DNA of 64,000 nt from Gracilibacillus boraciitolerans JCM 21714 (GTDB lineage Bacteria > Bacillota > Bacilli > Bacillales > Amphibacillaceae). The notes under the pieces are model-generated. The model saw nothing but the letters and a program-made list of their open reading frames with translations, did not search any database and had not been told where the DNA came from. This document shows, piece by piece, positions 27,826 through 36,901 of the stretch; the stretch's first letter is position 1, and each line of letters begins with the position of its first letter. The stretch lies in contig NZ_BAVS01000014.1 in assembly GCF_000521485.1 (NCBI RefSeq), positions 21,899 through 85,898 on the forward strand, given 5' to 3'. The position numbers and the translations under genes are program-made.

Positions 27826-28632
27826 ATGGAAAAGGCAAAAAGCAGAGCAAAGTTGAATGATTCATCCGTAATTGATGCGCGATCCCTATCACAGTCACAC
27901 AGGAGATTAGCGGAGCTATTAGAACCCGGGATGACCGTATTAGATGTTGGCTGTGGAACAGGAGCAATCACGTCAGGAATAGCAGAAGCAGTCGGACCAA
28001 CCGGAAAAGTGCTTGGAGTAGACAACAATATAGATTTAATCAACAAAGCACGTGAACGTTATCAAGACATACCTTCGCTTTCTTTTGAAACGGCAGACAT
28101 CTATGACCTTCCTTATGAAAAACAATTTGACATCGTTACCTCAGCAAGAGTATTACAATGGTTAGCTCAACCAGAACAAGCATTAGAAAATCTTGTAAAA
28201 ACCGCCAAACCAGGCGGAAAAGTCATTGTATTAGACTACAACCATGAAAAAATTAGTTGGCAACCTGAAGTACCAGATTCTATGAAGTATTTTTATGAGA
28301 AGTTTTTACAGTGGCGATCTGACGCTGCAATGGATAATGCTATAGCGGATCATTTAGCAGATATGTTTGAGAGAAGTGGCCTAACACAAATTAACGTATC
28401 CCCTCAGCATGAAGAAGTTAATCGTAATGACGAAGGATTTGAGACAGCTACCTTCGTTTGGTCTGGAGTTGCAACGACGAAAGGGGGGGCGCAGATGATA
28501 GCAGATGGCATAATCGATAGAAATTCTGTAGAGCAAGCATCCATTGATTATCAAAAATGGGTAGAAGAAAAGGCTGAGGCACAGCGGATGTATTTGTTAG
28601 CGGTGGAAGGGATGAAGTTAGAGAAAAAATAA
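27826..28632 (+). CDS. Class I SAM-dependent methyltransferase under T-box control
   Basis: A 268-residue methyltransferase. Motif I is V-L-D-V-G-C-G-T-G near residue 42, followed by V-L-G-V-D, then A-R-V-L-Q-W-L and P-G-G-K-V-I-V-L-D. The start at 27826 has TGAGGA seven bases upstream and lies 22 bases after the T-box terminator. The G7 tract 28483-28489 gives K-G-G-A-Q where similar proteins have one Gly. The substrate is unknown. T-box control implies a link to amino-acid supply, which is unusual for this family. Confidence 0.85.
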   Translation: MEKAKSRAKLNDSSVIDARSLSQSHRRLAELLEPGMTVLDVGCGTGAITSGIAEAVGPTGKVLGVDNNIDLINKARERYQDIPSLSFETADIYDLPYEKQFDIVTSARVLQWLAQPEQALENLVKTAKPGGKVIVLDYNHEKISWQPEVPDSMKYFYEKFLQWRSDAAMDNAIADHLADMFERSGLTQINVSPQHEEVNRNDEGFETATFVWSGVATTKGGAQMIADGIIDRNSVEQASIDYQKWVEEKAEAQRMYLLAVEGMKLEKK

Positions 28633-28667
28633 AGAAAAAAAACTGGTACTATACTAGAAACAAAATA

Positions 28668-28708
28668 ACAAGCCCAAAAAGTCTGAAGTCCTGAACACTT
28701 GGGCTTGT
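28668..28708. terminator. Terminator between methyltransferase and phosphotransferase genes
   Basis: A 10-bp perfect stem (28668-28677 with 28699-28708) around a 21-base loop. On the reverse strand it is followed by a T-rich stretch. Confidence 0.65.
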
Positions 28709-28736
28709 CCAATTACGATCAGCTAAAAATTCCGTT

Positions 28737-29528
28737 CTAAATCCATTCATTTCCATGCTCGCGAATAAATTCGATATCTTTTTGATAATGATTAAGATGT
28801 CCTTCAACTATCATTTTTTGAAAAGCACTATCTCCTTCATTAGCTTTTCTTGTAATTGTCTTACATAAACCTTCTAAACGTAGTATTACTATATCTAAAA
28901 AATCTTCTTTCATCACTTGACCATAGGAGGAAAAAAACAAGTTTATTTTACGATTCATTTTTTCCGCATGGTGTAAGGTGCTATTATATGTTACCTTATT
29001 TGTTTCCGAAAAATACAATCTACTTAGTGGAACACAAGTATATATTGTATAAGCGATGTCCCAAAGTCTTGGACCAGGGCCTGCGACATCAAAATCTATA
29101 ATACCTACTGGCTTCTCTTTATTAAAAATGATATTGTACATCGCAAAATCATTATGACAAAGTACTTCATGTTGCTTAGGGGGGGTATTATCTATCGGTT
29201 GCCAACTGTCTTCAAATGAAAAATCACTCACAGCATCATGATAGGAACGAAGCATTTTTGCAATCTGTTTTAAAGCATCATCAGACCACATATACATTTT
29301 CGTTTCAGCACCTGACTCCCCTTCTAAAAAAGATAATATTTCTCTCTCTTTATCATCGATACCTAAAAACCTAGGTGCATAACGGAAACCTTTTTTCTCC
29401 AAATGCTTCAATAACTTATGGATATTATCACTTTCTGGCTTTAATTCTCGTCGCACAGTATCACCAACCCGATATACGGTAGAGACATTTCCACCTGTTA
29501 AAATTTCTTCATATTCTCGATCCATCAT
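28737..29528 (-). CDS. Aminoglycoside-phosphotransferase/choline-kinase-like protein
   Basis: A small-molecule kinase of the APH fold, about 263 residues. The catalytic loop is C-H-N-D-F-A-M-Y-N near residue 145 and the metal-binding motif is I-I-D-F-D-V-A-G-P-G. The substrate cannot be read from the sequence, and antibiotic resistance should not be assumed. The C7 tract 29540-29546 sits where the ribosome binding site should be; I prefer the ATG at 29528 over the GTG at 29540, which abuts the tract. A second tract (29179) gives T-P-P-K. Confidence 0.78.
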   Translation of the reverse strand: MMDREYEEILTGGNVSTVYRVGDTVRRELKPESDNIHKLLKHLEKKGFRYAPRFLGIDDKEREILSFLEGESGAETKMYMWSDDALKQIAKMLRSYHDAVSDFSFEDSWQPIDNTPPKQHEVLCHNDFAMYNIIFNKEKPVGIIDFDVAGPGPRLWDIAYTIYTCVPLSRLYFSETNKVTYNSTLHHAEKMNRKINLFFSSYGQVMKEDFLDIVILRLEGLCKTITRKANEGDSAFQKMIVEGHLNHYQKDIEFIREHGNEWI

Positions 29529-29589
29529 TTTAATTTGCACCCCCCCTAATTAACAAAATACTTACTCTCAAATCTCTTTAAAAAATATG

Positions 29590-29673
29590 CTATACTTGCT
29601 CTTCGCCTGAAAATAAACGCTTTTGTTCTTGATGATAACGGTTATGATCAGCAATATACCATAGGCCCCCCCA
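29590..29673 (-). pseudogene. C-terminal remnant of a DinB-like protein
   Basis: A 27-codon open stretch reads W-G-G-L-W-Y-I-A-D-H-N-R-Y-H-Q-E and ends at a stop at 29590-29592. It matches the C-terminal metal-site segment of the intact DinB gene at 31923. A stop codon lies directly upstream (29674-29676), and no start exists. The shared W-G-G and C7 tract (29666-29672) mean the tract is present in both copies. It is a relic of a duplicated or displaced gene. Confidence 0.7.
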
Positions 29674-29726
29674 TTATGGAATAAATTTCTTTCTACCTAA
29701 TCATAAATAAATCAAAACATCTTTTG

Positions 29727-30317
29727 TTATCTACCCATGCGTTCCAGAATGCCGGAGTAATTATCATCTATAATAAGCATATCTTCTTTTATGGCCTGTA
29801 AAAGGCTTTCTATGTCAATAGTATCCTTTTCTATTTCCTCACTAATTGTTCTATACAGTGAAATAATAGCTTCCATTTTTTCATTTTCTTGAGCAGATCG
29901 AGGATAGGAATGATCTTCGAGAAATTTATTAGTCATACCTGAGATGAATCCGTCTACCCGGAACAAACTAAATTGTAATAAATCCCAATCAGATGCTTCA
30001 TCTCCAGCATGGGTTGTTGAAATAGTAGATAAATAGAGGTGAATGCTTCTACTTTCACCATTAACAATCCTCCAGTTGTTATATAACTCGCTCTCGACCT
30101 CATCTTCCTCAGTAGGTAAGTGGACAAACTCTTCTAGCCTGCCAGCCAAATTATTCCCATGATCAGATATAATTTTTAAAGATTGATAATTCCTTTCACG
30201 TTCTTGTTTAATATAACCTCTGTATTCTAGTTGGATATACATACTGTAAAGAATAAAAGCACCAATTATTAAGATGAAAAATATTTTTAAATACTTTTTC
30301 CAATTCTTCTTATTCAT
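29727..30317 (-). CDS. Membrane-anchored protein of unknown function
   Basis: About 196 residues with one N-terminal membrane helix (residues 12-30) and a helical, acidic extracytoplasmic domain. I choose the ATG at 30317 because GGGGGA lies just upstream; an ATG four codons earlier falls before that site. I do not recognise the family. It belongs to a string of reverse-strand accessory genes. Confidence 0.6.
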   Translation of the reverse strand: MNKKNWKKYLKIFFILIIGAFILYSMYIQLEYRGYIKQERERNYQSLKIISDHGNNLAGRLEEFVHLPTEEDEVESELYNNWRIVNGESRSIHLYLSTISTTHAGDEASDWDLLQFSLFRVDGFISGMTNKFLEDHSYPRSAQENEKMEAIISLYRTISEEIEKDTIDIESLLQAIKEDMLIIDDNYSGILERMGR

Positions 30318-30429
30318 ATAATCCCCCATATGTAAAGTGATAATTTTGCAAAAAAAGACGATCTAATTAATAATCGCATCGTGCAACCCCCTAATCCACT
30401 CTGCTTAAAGGATTCCATAATCAACTACT

Positions 30430-31449
30430 TTACAAAATTTCCTTCTCAATTTCTTCCATAATATCGTAGGCGCCTTCTGACTTGTTTGAACATACTACTA
30501 GCTTATGCTCGGTTTCGGAATAAAAAGCAGAATGAAAACTAACACCAGGATCATACCCCATTATGTGATACTTTTGAATACTATTATTATTTTTTTCAAT
30601 CCATACGCCATATCCGTAAAACCCTCCGTCTTCATTGGTTTTCACATATGGTGTGAGTAGCTTTTCAGTATAGATTTCACCTAAGAGTTGATTAATGATT
30701 AAGGCGTTCCAAAACTTATCGATATCTTTTACAGTAATGTACGCACCACCATCAGAACCACCTTTTACTGGAAGCGAATAAATATTTTTTTTCCAGCTTC
30801 CATTTGTGTAATCAATATATCCTAGTGCCGTTTTTGGTGGTAAACAGTCAAACTCAAAAAAACCTGATTCATCCATTTCCGCTTTTTTAAAGATGTATTC
30901 ATGAATATAATCTGAAAAGTTAAGGTTACTAGCCTTTTCCACAATTAAAACAAGTAAAATATATCCAGCATTATTATAATGAAACCTTTCACTAACTTTT
31001 AGTTTCATAGAATTGTATTGAAATAGTGGTAAAAAATCCTCTAGTGTTCTTATCCTATACATCGGATTTTTAATCCATAATTCCTCAAAATCGTCCATTA
31101 ACTCTTCATCAAAATAATCTGGAATACCAGAAGTATGTGTTAACAGATGATGTATAGATATCGATGTATCAAAATTCGGAAACGAAAAATCTAAACAATC
31201 CTGTAACTTTGTATCAAACGATAACTTACCATTTTCAACTAGTTGACATATTGCTATTGCAGTAAAAAGTTTGCATCCTGAAGCTATTCCGAATCGTGTA
31301 AAAGAGCTATTTTTTATTTTTTCAGAACGATTTGCATAACCACAACTTATTTCTGCCAACGTCTCCTTTTCCTCTTTAACAAGAACTGTACCTGAGAATC
31401 CATTCTGTGCCTGAATCTCCTGAATTCGGTTAAAAATATAATTACTCAT
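30430..31449 (-). CDS. Serine hydrolase, class C beta-lactamase family
   Basis: A 339-residue member of the beta-lactamase/D-aminopeptidase fold. The S-x-x-K motif is S-G-C-K near residue 59, the Y-x-N motif is Y-N-N near residue 161 and the H-x-G motif is H-I-M-G near 300. No signal peptide is seen, so it is probably cytoplasmic and acts on a peptide or ester. The ATG pair at 31452/31449 follows AGTGGGA. Genes of this kind are scattered in bacilli; a beta-lactam role is not implied. Confidence 0.82.
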   Translation of the reverse strand: MSNYIFNRIQEIQAQNGFSGTVLVKEEKETLAEISCGYANRSEKIKNSSFTRFGIASGCKLFTAIAICQLVENGKLSFDTKLQDCLDFSFPNFDTSISIHHLLTHTSGIPDYFDEELMDDFEELWIKNPMYRIRTLEDFLPLFQYNSMKLKVSERFHYNNAGYILLVLIVEKASNLNFSDYIHEYIFKKAEMDESGFFEFDCLPPKTALGYIDYTNGSWKKNIYSLPVKGGSDGGAYITVKDIDKFWNALIINQLLGEIYTEKLLTPYVKTNEDGGFYGYGVWIEKNNNSIQKYHIMGYDPGVSFHSAFYSETEHKLVVCSNKSEGAYDIMEEIEKEIL

Positions 31450-31481
31450 CATATATCCCACTATTATTCTTTCGTGAATTT

Positions 31482-31907
31482 TTATCGAACATCTAATATA
31501 TTCCTTAGCTTATTCGTATATTCCGAAGAAACAATAAACACATTTTTCTCATGACCCATATACATGAATTGGCTTTCTTGATCTTTACTTCCAAGCGCAA
31601 GGTGTAATAAATGAGTATCCCCATTCTCATAATAAATCATTATATCGTAATCGGGTTTTTCCTTTGTCACGTCAATCTCCTGTTTTACTCCTTTTGCACT
31701 CTTTAAAACATCCTCAAAACCGTTTATGGCTGTTGCTCCGTTAATTGAATCTAAATAATCTTCATTAAATTCTCTATAACCAATAGATTTAGAGATGGTG
31801 ACATGTTCTATATTATCTAACAATGTCATCTCTTCATTAGTCGATTGGCAAGCCATTAAGATGACTCCGCAAAAAGCTAGAAGTAAGATGGGGCTCACAT
31901 TTTTCAA
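31482..31907 (-). CDS. Small lipoprotein of unknown function
   Basis: A 141-residue protein with a signal ending in lipobox L-M-A-C (Cys about residue 20). The mature part is mixed alpha/beta with I-M-I-Y-Y-E-N-G-D in the middle. I do not recognise the family. Its ribosome binding site is an all-G tract (C7 on the plus strand, 31914-31920). It is 20 bases downstream of the DinB gene's stop, suggesting a transcript with it. Confidence 0.65.
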   Translation of the reverse strand: MKNVSPILLLAFCGVILMACQSTNEEMTLLDNIEHVTISKSIGYREFNEDYLDSINGATAINGFEDVLKSAKGVKQEIDVTKEKPDYDIMIYYENGDTHLLHLALGSKDQESQFMYMGHEKNVFIVSSEYTNKLRNILDVR

Positions 31908-31922
31908 ATAAATCCCCCCCTT

Positions 31923-32426
31923 TTAAAAATTAATTGAATGTTTCTTATACCATTTTCTAAGCTGATTAATATGTGCTTGATGATAACGATTATGATCAGC
32001 CATATGCCAAATTCCCCCCCAGCGAATAGTTGCTTGCTTTTCATTTTCTAAACCAAACTGCACTACATTATCTAAATCATTATCTGTAAGCTCTGTACAT
32101 ATTTCTTTTAACATGACTAATAGACTCTCACATTCCGTCATCAATAATCCCCATGACTTATCCTTAACCATAGGAAGTCTATTATTTTCATCTAACATTG
32201 GTCTATGTTTGGATTTTAAAGAATCGGAAAGCGGCTCGCCCTTTATTCGATAAACCCAATGAATGTCCACAGAAAAGATATGGTTTATTAATTGTGCGGT
32301 ACTATTATAGTTGTTCTTTGGTCCATTATAGTCAATTTCCTCTTGAGACATCTCTCTTGTTATAAATTGTAATCGCTCATAATTTCCCTTAACAGCCGAG
32401 TATAGCATTCCAACTATTGGCGACAT
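31923..32426 (-). CDS. DinB family metal-binding protein
   Basis: A four-helix DinB/YfiT-type protein of 167 residues. The His ligands appear in I-N-H-I-F and W-H-M-A-D-H-N-R-Y-H. These proteins bind a metal and act on thiols or stress products; the substrate is unknown. AAGGGAG precedes the ATG at 32426, which I prefer to an upstream start. The C7 tract 32014-32020 gives W-G-G-I-W in frame. A broken relative lies at 29590. Confidence 0.82.
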   Translation of the reverse strand: MSPIVGMLYSAVKGNYERLQFITREMSQEEIDYNGPKNNYNSTAQLINHIFSVDIHWVYRIKGEPLSDSLKSKHRPMLDENNRLPMVKDKSWGLLMTECESLLVMLKEICTELTDNDLDNVVQFGLENEKQATIRWGGIWHMADHNRYHQAHINQLRKWYKKHSINF

Positions 32427-32483
32427 AGTAGCTTCTCCCTTTAAATCATAGACCATTTTTCTCCCCCCCTTATTCCATTGCTC

Positions 32484-33281
32484 TTACTTTATACGTTCGC
32501 ATTGATTGCAGACTGCTTCATATTCCAATTGATAAGAATCAATGAGCGATCGTATTCTATATTCAATCCAGACATCAGACAAAGGTTGGTCTGTATGACC
32601 GATTACTTCACCAATAACGATTGTTGCTTTTATGTAGTCTTTATTATCATTTATTTGTAATCTCTTAACACAATTCTGGATAAATTGATCATCTTTCGTT
32701 TCCTTTTCATCAACAACTTTTTCTTGCAACCAAGAACGAGCGATACTATTGTTGTTGAGCAGATTCTCTCCCGCTTCAACATAATCGCTTTTCATTTCCT
32801 CTGTAACCGGACAAATGGAATGCTTATAGAAATGAAGCAGTTGCGTCATATTACAATCACCTGTATGGCGAATATCCATTCTTAACTCTGTATCTTTCAT
32901 ATACTCATTCATGGCGTGAAACGTATTGATAGAGTTCACTTCAACATTCTTATCTTTTAATAGATAACAACAGATTCGAAGACCAATTTGCTCTGAGGCA
33001 TTTTCGCACGTCCAAATGGTGATTTGCTCTCCGTCTTTTATTTCAGATATCTTTTGTAGCGAATTACAAAAAACATTTTGATCATCCTCAAGGTTGCCAC
33101 GGTTTGAGTGAAGAGCAGATTGCAACCAAGTAAAATAATGTTGTATACCGATTTTTTTATGAATATTAGTGATCGGTCCTATTGAAAAATCGACTGGAAA
33201 ACTGATGATCTCATGGCTATTACTTTTTAAAGCATGCTTTAAACTACATGTTGCAGCAGCTCCAAATATAATAAGAATCAT
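32484..33281 (-). CDS. DUF1835 domain protein
   Basis: A 265-residue protein that I recognise as DUF1835 (N-terminal) followed by a DUF3658-like C-terminal part. The start is M-I-L-I-I-F-G-A-A-A-T-C, and F-S-I-G-P-I is typical. Function unknown. The AAGGAGG site is strong. It is divergent from the AbrB-type gene, so the palindrome at 33308-33339 may affect both. Confidence 0.75.
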   Translation of the reverse strand: MILIIFGAAATCSLKHALKSNSHEIISFPVDFSIGPITNIHKKIGIQHYFTWLQSALHSNRGNLEDDQNVFCNSLQKISEIKDGEQITIWTCENASEQIGLRICCYLLKDKNVEVNSINTFHAMNEYMKDTELRMDIRHTGDCNMTQLLHFYKHSICPVTEEMKSDYVEAGENLLNNNSIARSWLQEKVVDEKETKDDQFIQNCVKRLQINDNKDYIKATIVIGEVIGHTDQPLSDVWIEYRIRSLIDSYQLEYEAVCNQCERIK

Positions 33282-33307
33282 AAGGTTTTTCCTCCTTTCA
33301 TTTGGAC

Positions 33308-33339
33308 TTTGTTATAATCGTTATAACAATTATAACAAA
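33308..33339 (+). promoter_or_regulatory. Palindromic operator overlapping a promoter
   Basis: TTTGTTATAAT (33308-33318) and ATTATAACAAA (33329-33339) are perfect inverted repeats. An internal GTTATAA/TTATAAC pair (33311-33327) gives three alternating half-sites. It contains a TATAAT and ends 12 bases before the AbrB-type start, fitting autoregulation. Confidence 0.65.
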
Positions 33340-33350
33340 GAAGTGATCTT

Positions 33351-33631
33351 TTGGAAGAATTTGAAACAAAACTTATAAAAATTGGAAATAGTTTCGAAAT
33401 AACCATTCCTACTGAATTACTTAAACAAGTTGGCTTATCACAAGGAGATGATGTTCAAGTTGAAGTTAACGATGGGAAAATTTATGTTGAGAAAAAAAAC
33501 GTATAACACTTCCGGAAGGCATTGATGCTGAATTAATGGATATTTTAAATGATTTAATTAATGAGCATGACAAAGCATTTAAAGGGTTAGTGAATAGATA
33601 CGGATACATTAAGACACGCGCTAAAAAATAA
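33351..33631 (+). CDS. AbrB/MazE-type DNA-binding protein, frameshifted
   Basis: The N-terminal 50 residues form a swapped-hairpin AbrB domain: K-L-I-K-I-G-N-S-F-E-I-T-I-P near residue 7 and L-S-Q-G-D-D-V-Q-V-E near 30. The frame ends after an A8 run at 33492-33499; nine A would join it to R-I-T-L-P-E-G-I-D-A-E and a helical tail ending at 33631. Such proteins are often antitoxins, but no toxin gene follows. The start is a TTG with a weak site. A palindromic operator lies upstream. Confidence 0.72.
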
Positions 33632-33669
33632 TAGATTCTTACTTAGACTATACATTACATTAACATTGC

Positions 33670-33704
33670 AAAGCACTAGGAAACTTAATTCCCTAGTGCT
33701 TTTT
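33670..33704. terminator. Bidirectional terminator
   Basis: An 11-bp perfect stem (33670-33680 with 33692-33702) with T5 on the plus strand and an A run on the other side. It lies between the convergent AbrB-type and GH127 genes. Confidence 0.85.
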
Positions 33705-33723
33705 CAATCAAATATTATTTTAT

Positions 33724-35692
33724 TTACTTCTCCCGAATCCAAACGGTCATTTCGTTTTCTCCACGGTTACTCCAGGCATAATAAGGAATAGCCTTTATTT
33801 CTTTCTCTACTTCTGGGTAAGTGAACGTAGTATATAGTTTATCCTCAATAGCATCTTTATCAGTAGCCGCAGCCTTTCCTTTAATAACTGTGACACCATT
33901 TAATAAACCATTCTCATACTCTACTACAAAAGATTGATTCGTTTTTAATCGAAGATCTTGGAGATTCGCTCCGTTATCCACTTCTTCTAAACAATATAGA
34001 ATAGGACCTCTCTGTAATGCAACTTTACCAGCATTTACTCGAACTTCTGGATGAGAACGGACAATTTCAACTGGCATATCAAAAAGTAATTCGATCGTAT
34101 CGTTATTCTGCCATTCTCGCTTTATTTTAGCGTAGCCTTTATCAACAGGAACATCTTTTATCTCACCATTAATCAAAATTTGTACATTTCGACACCATCC
34201 AGGAAGCCTTGGAGACACCGTAAAGGTTGCCGGTCTTTCTAAGTCAATGGTTAATTTAGTACGACCTTCCCAGGGGGGGTAATTCGAGTTTTGAGTAAGT
34301 CTAATCGATTGCTTATCTATTTTAAAGGAAGCTTCTCCGCCAATAAATAAATGAACATAAACTTCTGAATCATTAGCAGAATAAATATATTGACCTAAAG
34401 ATGCAAGGAGTCTTGCAATATTAGGAGGGCAACATGCACACCCAAACCACTTTTGTCTGGTAGGTTTTACCGTGCGCATATCATGACGACAGTTGGCGGT
34501 ATGTGGCCAAACCTCAAGAGGATTTACATAAAAATACCCCCCCTTACCATCTAACGAAATACCACTTAATGCCCCCCCATTATATAAAGCTCTCTCTAGT
34601 ACATCCGTATATTTATGATCCGCTTCTATTTGTACCATGCGATGCGCCCACATAATTAAGGCAATCGCTGCACATGTTTCCGTATATGCGCGATCATTAG
34701 GTAAATCATAGTCGACGGTAAACCGTTCTTCATGTGAGGAAGAACCAATTCCGCCCGTAACATACATTCGTTTGTTCACAGTATTTTCCCACAGTACACG
34801 GCAAACGTCTAATAACTCTTTATCCTTTAACTCATTTGCTAAATCTACCATACCACTGTATAAATAAGTAGCACGAACCGAGTGACCTTCCGCCGTTTTT
34901 TGTTCTCTTACTGGTAAATGTGCTTGATAATAATCATAGTTTCTATTACTAGATTTTTTCACACCCCCCCCACGTTTTTCCAATTCTATATCGAAATAAT
35001 GGGAAGGATTCCGTTTCCCTCTTTCCTCAATAAAGAACTGACAAAGATCAATATATTTTTGATCTTCTGTTATCCTATATAGTTTCATAAGCGCTAATTC
35101 AATTTCGGGATGTCCAGGATAACCGGCTTTTTGACCTTTCTGTTTACCTAACACAGAAGCTATATGATCTACCAGATGGCTCACCAAATCAATAATGCGT
35201 GTTTTTCCTGTCGCATCATAGTAAGCAACTGCTGCTTCCATTAAATGTCCGGCACAATATAATTCATGATCATCCTTTAGATTTGTCCATTTCTTATCTG
35301 GATGATTGACAGAAAAATAGGTGTTCAAATAGCCATCTTCTTCTTGAGCGTCTTCAATAAGACTGACCACTTCATCAAAAATCTTCTCCCATTCGTGATC
35401 GCGATCCCATTGCAGCGAAAAGGCTACTGTTTCCATCCATTTATATAAATCACTATCTTGAAAAACCATGCCATAATGCTTGCCTTCTTTTCTTCCAGCG
35501 GCTATCTCAAAGTTCGTGATTGTTCTGCTCGGATCAGCATCAGGGATTCGATCATTTAGAGCATCCCATTGATAAGGAATAATCGTTTCTTTTACTAATT
35601 TCCCCCCAAGGATTCCAAAATGAATCGTTAACTTTCACATGCTTTAACCCGATCGCTTCCATTTTAGCTAAGTTTTCTTTTTTCGTTTTCAT
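33724..35692 (-). CDS. GH127 beta-L-arabinofuranosidase, frameshifted
   Basis: This family releases L-arabinofuranose from plant glycans. The Cys-rich catalytic site is visible as G-C-A-C-C-P-P-N, with the candidate acid Glu in Y-T-E-T-C-A. Joined length is about 655 codons, usual for the family. The start is the ATG at 35692 with AGAGGAG upstream. The frame breaks at the C6 tract 35602-35607 (one base too many in W-G-K-L-V-K-E). Four more tracts (34273, 34537, 34572, 34964) each add a residue, for example Y-P-P-W-E-G and Y-N-G-G-A-L. No signal peptide, so it acts in the cytoplasm. Confidence 0.88.
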
Positions 35693-36007
35693 CGATCCAT
35701 CCACTCCTCTATTATTCTTTTAATCCGGATAATGTAATTAAATGTAAGCAATGCAACTGAATATGGAAGCAATAATATCCAACTCAAAATGCTAAACAGT
35801 GGACATACCATAATTTGTTGCAATATCTACTATTGATTTCAAAAGAGTAATTTATATATGATTTCTACAATTAATAGTAGCATCGAATGTTAAAAATGTA
35901 AGTAGTTGAAACCAAATAAAAGGTGGACTTTTTTGACCACCTTTATTAAATGTATTATTCTATATTAGAATTGATTCTGTTATAACATCAACACTTAAAG
36001 GGTGTAC
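35693..36007. other. Divergent intergenic region GH127/AraC
   Basis: It carries the promoters of both divergent genes. A hairpin (AATAAAAGGTGG at 35915-35926 with CCACCTTTATT at 35937-35947) sits in the middle and may be the terminator of a lost gene. I could not identify an AraC operator or a catabolite site. Confidence 0.45.
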
Positions 36008-36901
36008 ATGATGGACTATATGAAAATGAATATTGAAAAACCTGTAAATTATATTTCAGGTGGACGATTTGTTACCAATGATCCGTGGAAGCATGGCAAA
36101 AGAACCATTGATAGCTATGAAATGATTATTGGAGTCAATGATATACTATACATCGAACAAGATGATATTAAATATGAAGTAAAACCTGGGGAAGTCCTAT
36201 TTATTTTACCTGACTCTAGCCATAGAGGATACAAAATATGCAGTAAACACGTCTCTTTTTATTGGTTTCATTTTGTAACAGATGAGATAGCTACAGGGAA
36301 AAAATTGAATGACACGACCGTATTAAAGATACGTACTAATCCAGAAACAAGTCGTTCGATCAAAGATATCTATTTCCCTGTATATACGCAACTTGTGGCT
36401 GCTGAACGTTTAACTATATTAGCAAATCAACTACTGGATGTTGATAATTCTAATTATTACACACGTATGAGTATGAACTACCTGATGACATCCTTATTAA
36501 TCGAATTATCTGAACAAACCTTTGTCCACTCTTCCAAAAGAGAAACATTGATTTCAGAGAACGACATTAATATAAATCAAATATTGGAATGGACAAGAAT
36601 TAATGCTTTTGACGGTATCTCTGTATCAGATATAGCTGATCGTTTTAATTACAATAAAGATTATTTATCGAGATATTTCAAGAAAAAAACCGGAAAAACA
36701 TTACAATCATACATCCATGAACTACGAATCTCTAAAGCAAAAGATTTATTAGTAGGTACGAGGCAAAACATTCAAGTCATTGCTCAACGTATCGGAATCG
36801 AGGATGAAAAATACTTTATGAGACTTTTTCGAAAATATGAAAAAATAACGCCCACAGAATATCGTAAAGCATTCGTTAAAACACACCTGAATAGAAAATA
36901 A
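36008..36901 (+). CDS. AraC family transcriptional regulator
   Basis: An N-terminal cupin sensor domain (P-G-E-V-L-F-I-L-P near residue 60) precedes a C-terminal pair of helix-turn-helix motifs with F-N-Y-N-K-D-Y-L-S-R-Y-F-K-K and I-G-I-E-D-E-K-Y-F-M-R-L-F-R-K. About 297 residues. It is divergent from the GH127 gene, so it probably activates that gene in response to an arabinose-containing sugar. Start choice is between adjacent ATGs at 36008 and 36011 after AAAGGGTG. Confidence 0.88.
   Translation: MMDYMKMNIEKPVNYISGGRFVTNDPWKHGKRTIDSYEMIIGVNDILYIEQDDIKYEVKPGEVLFILPDSSHRGYKICSKHVSFYWFHFVTDEIATGKKLNDTTVLKIRTNPETSRSIKDIYFPVYTQLVAAERLTILANQLLDVDNSNYYTRMSMNYLMTSLLIELSEQTFVHSSKRETLISENDININQILEWTRINAFDGISVSDIADRFNYNKDYLSRYFKKKTGKTLQSYIHELRISKAKDLLVGTRQNIQVIAQRIGIEDEKYFMRLFRKYEKITPTEYRKAFVKTHLNRK

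Noticed and set aside
28737..29528. Aminoglycoside resistance gene
   Set aside because: The fold is shared by many small-molecule kinases, and no resistance-specific motif or mobile context is seen.
29597..33640. Toxin-antitoxin or defence island
   Set aside because: The AbrB-type gene has no toxin partner, and the DinB, hydrolase and lipoprotein genes are ordinary accessory genes. No nuclease, helicase or reverse-transcriptase gene of a defence type is present.
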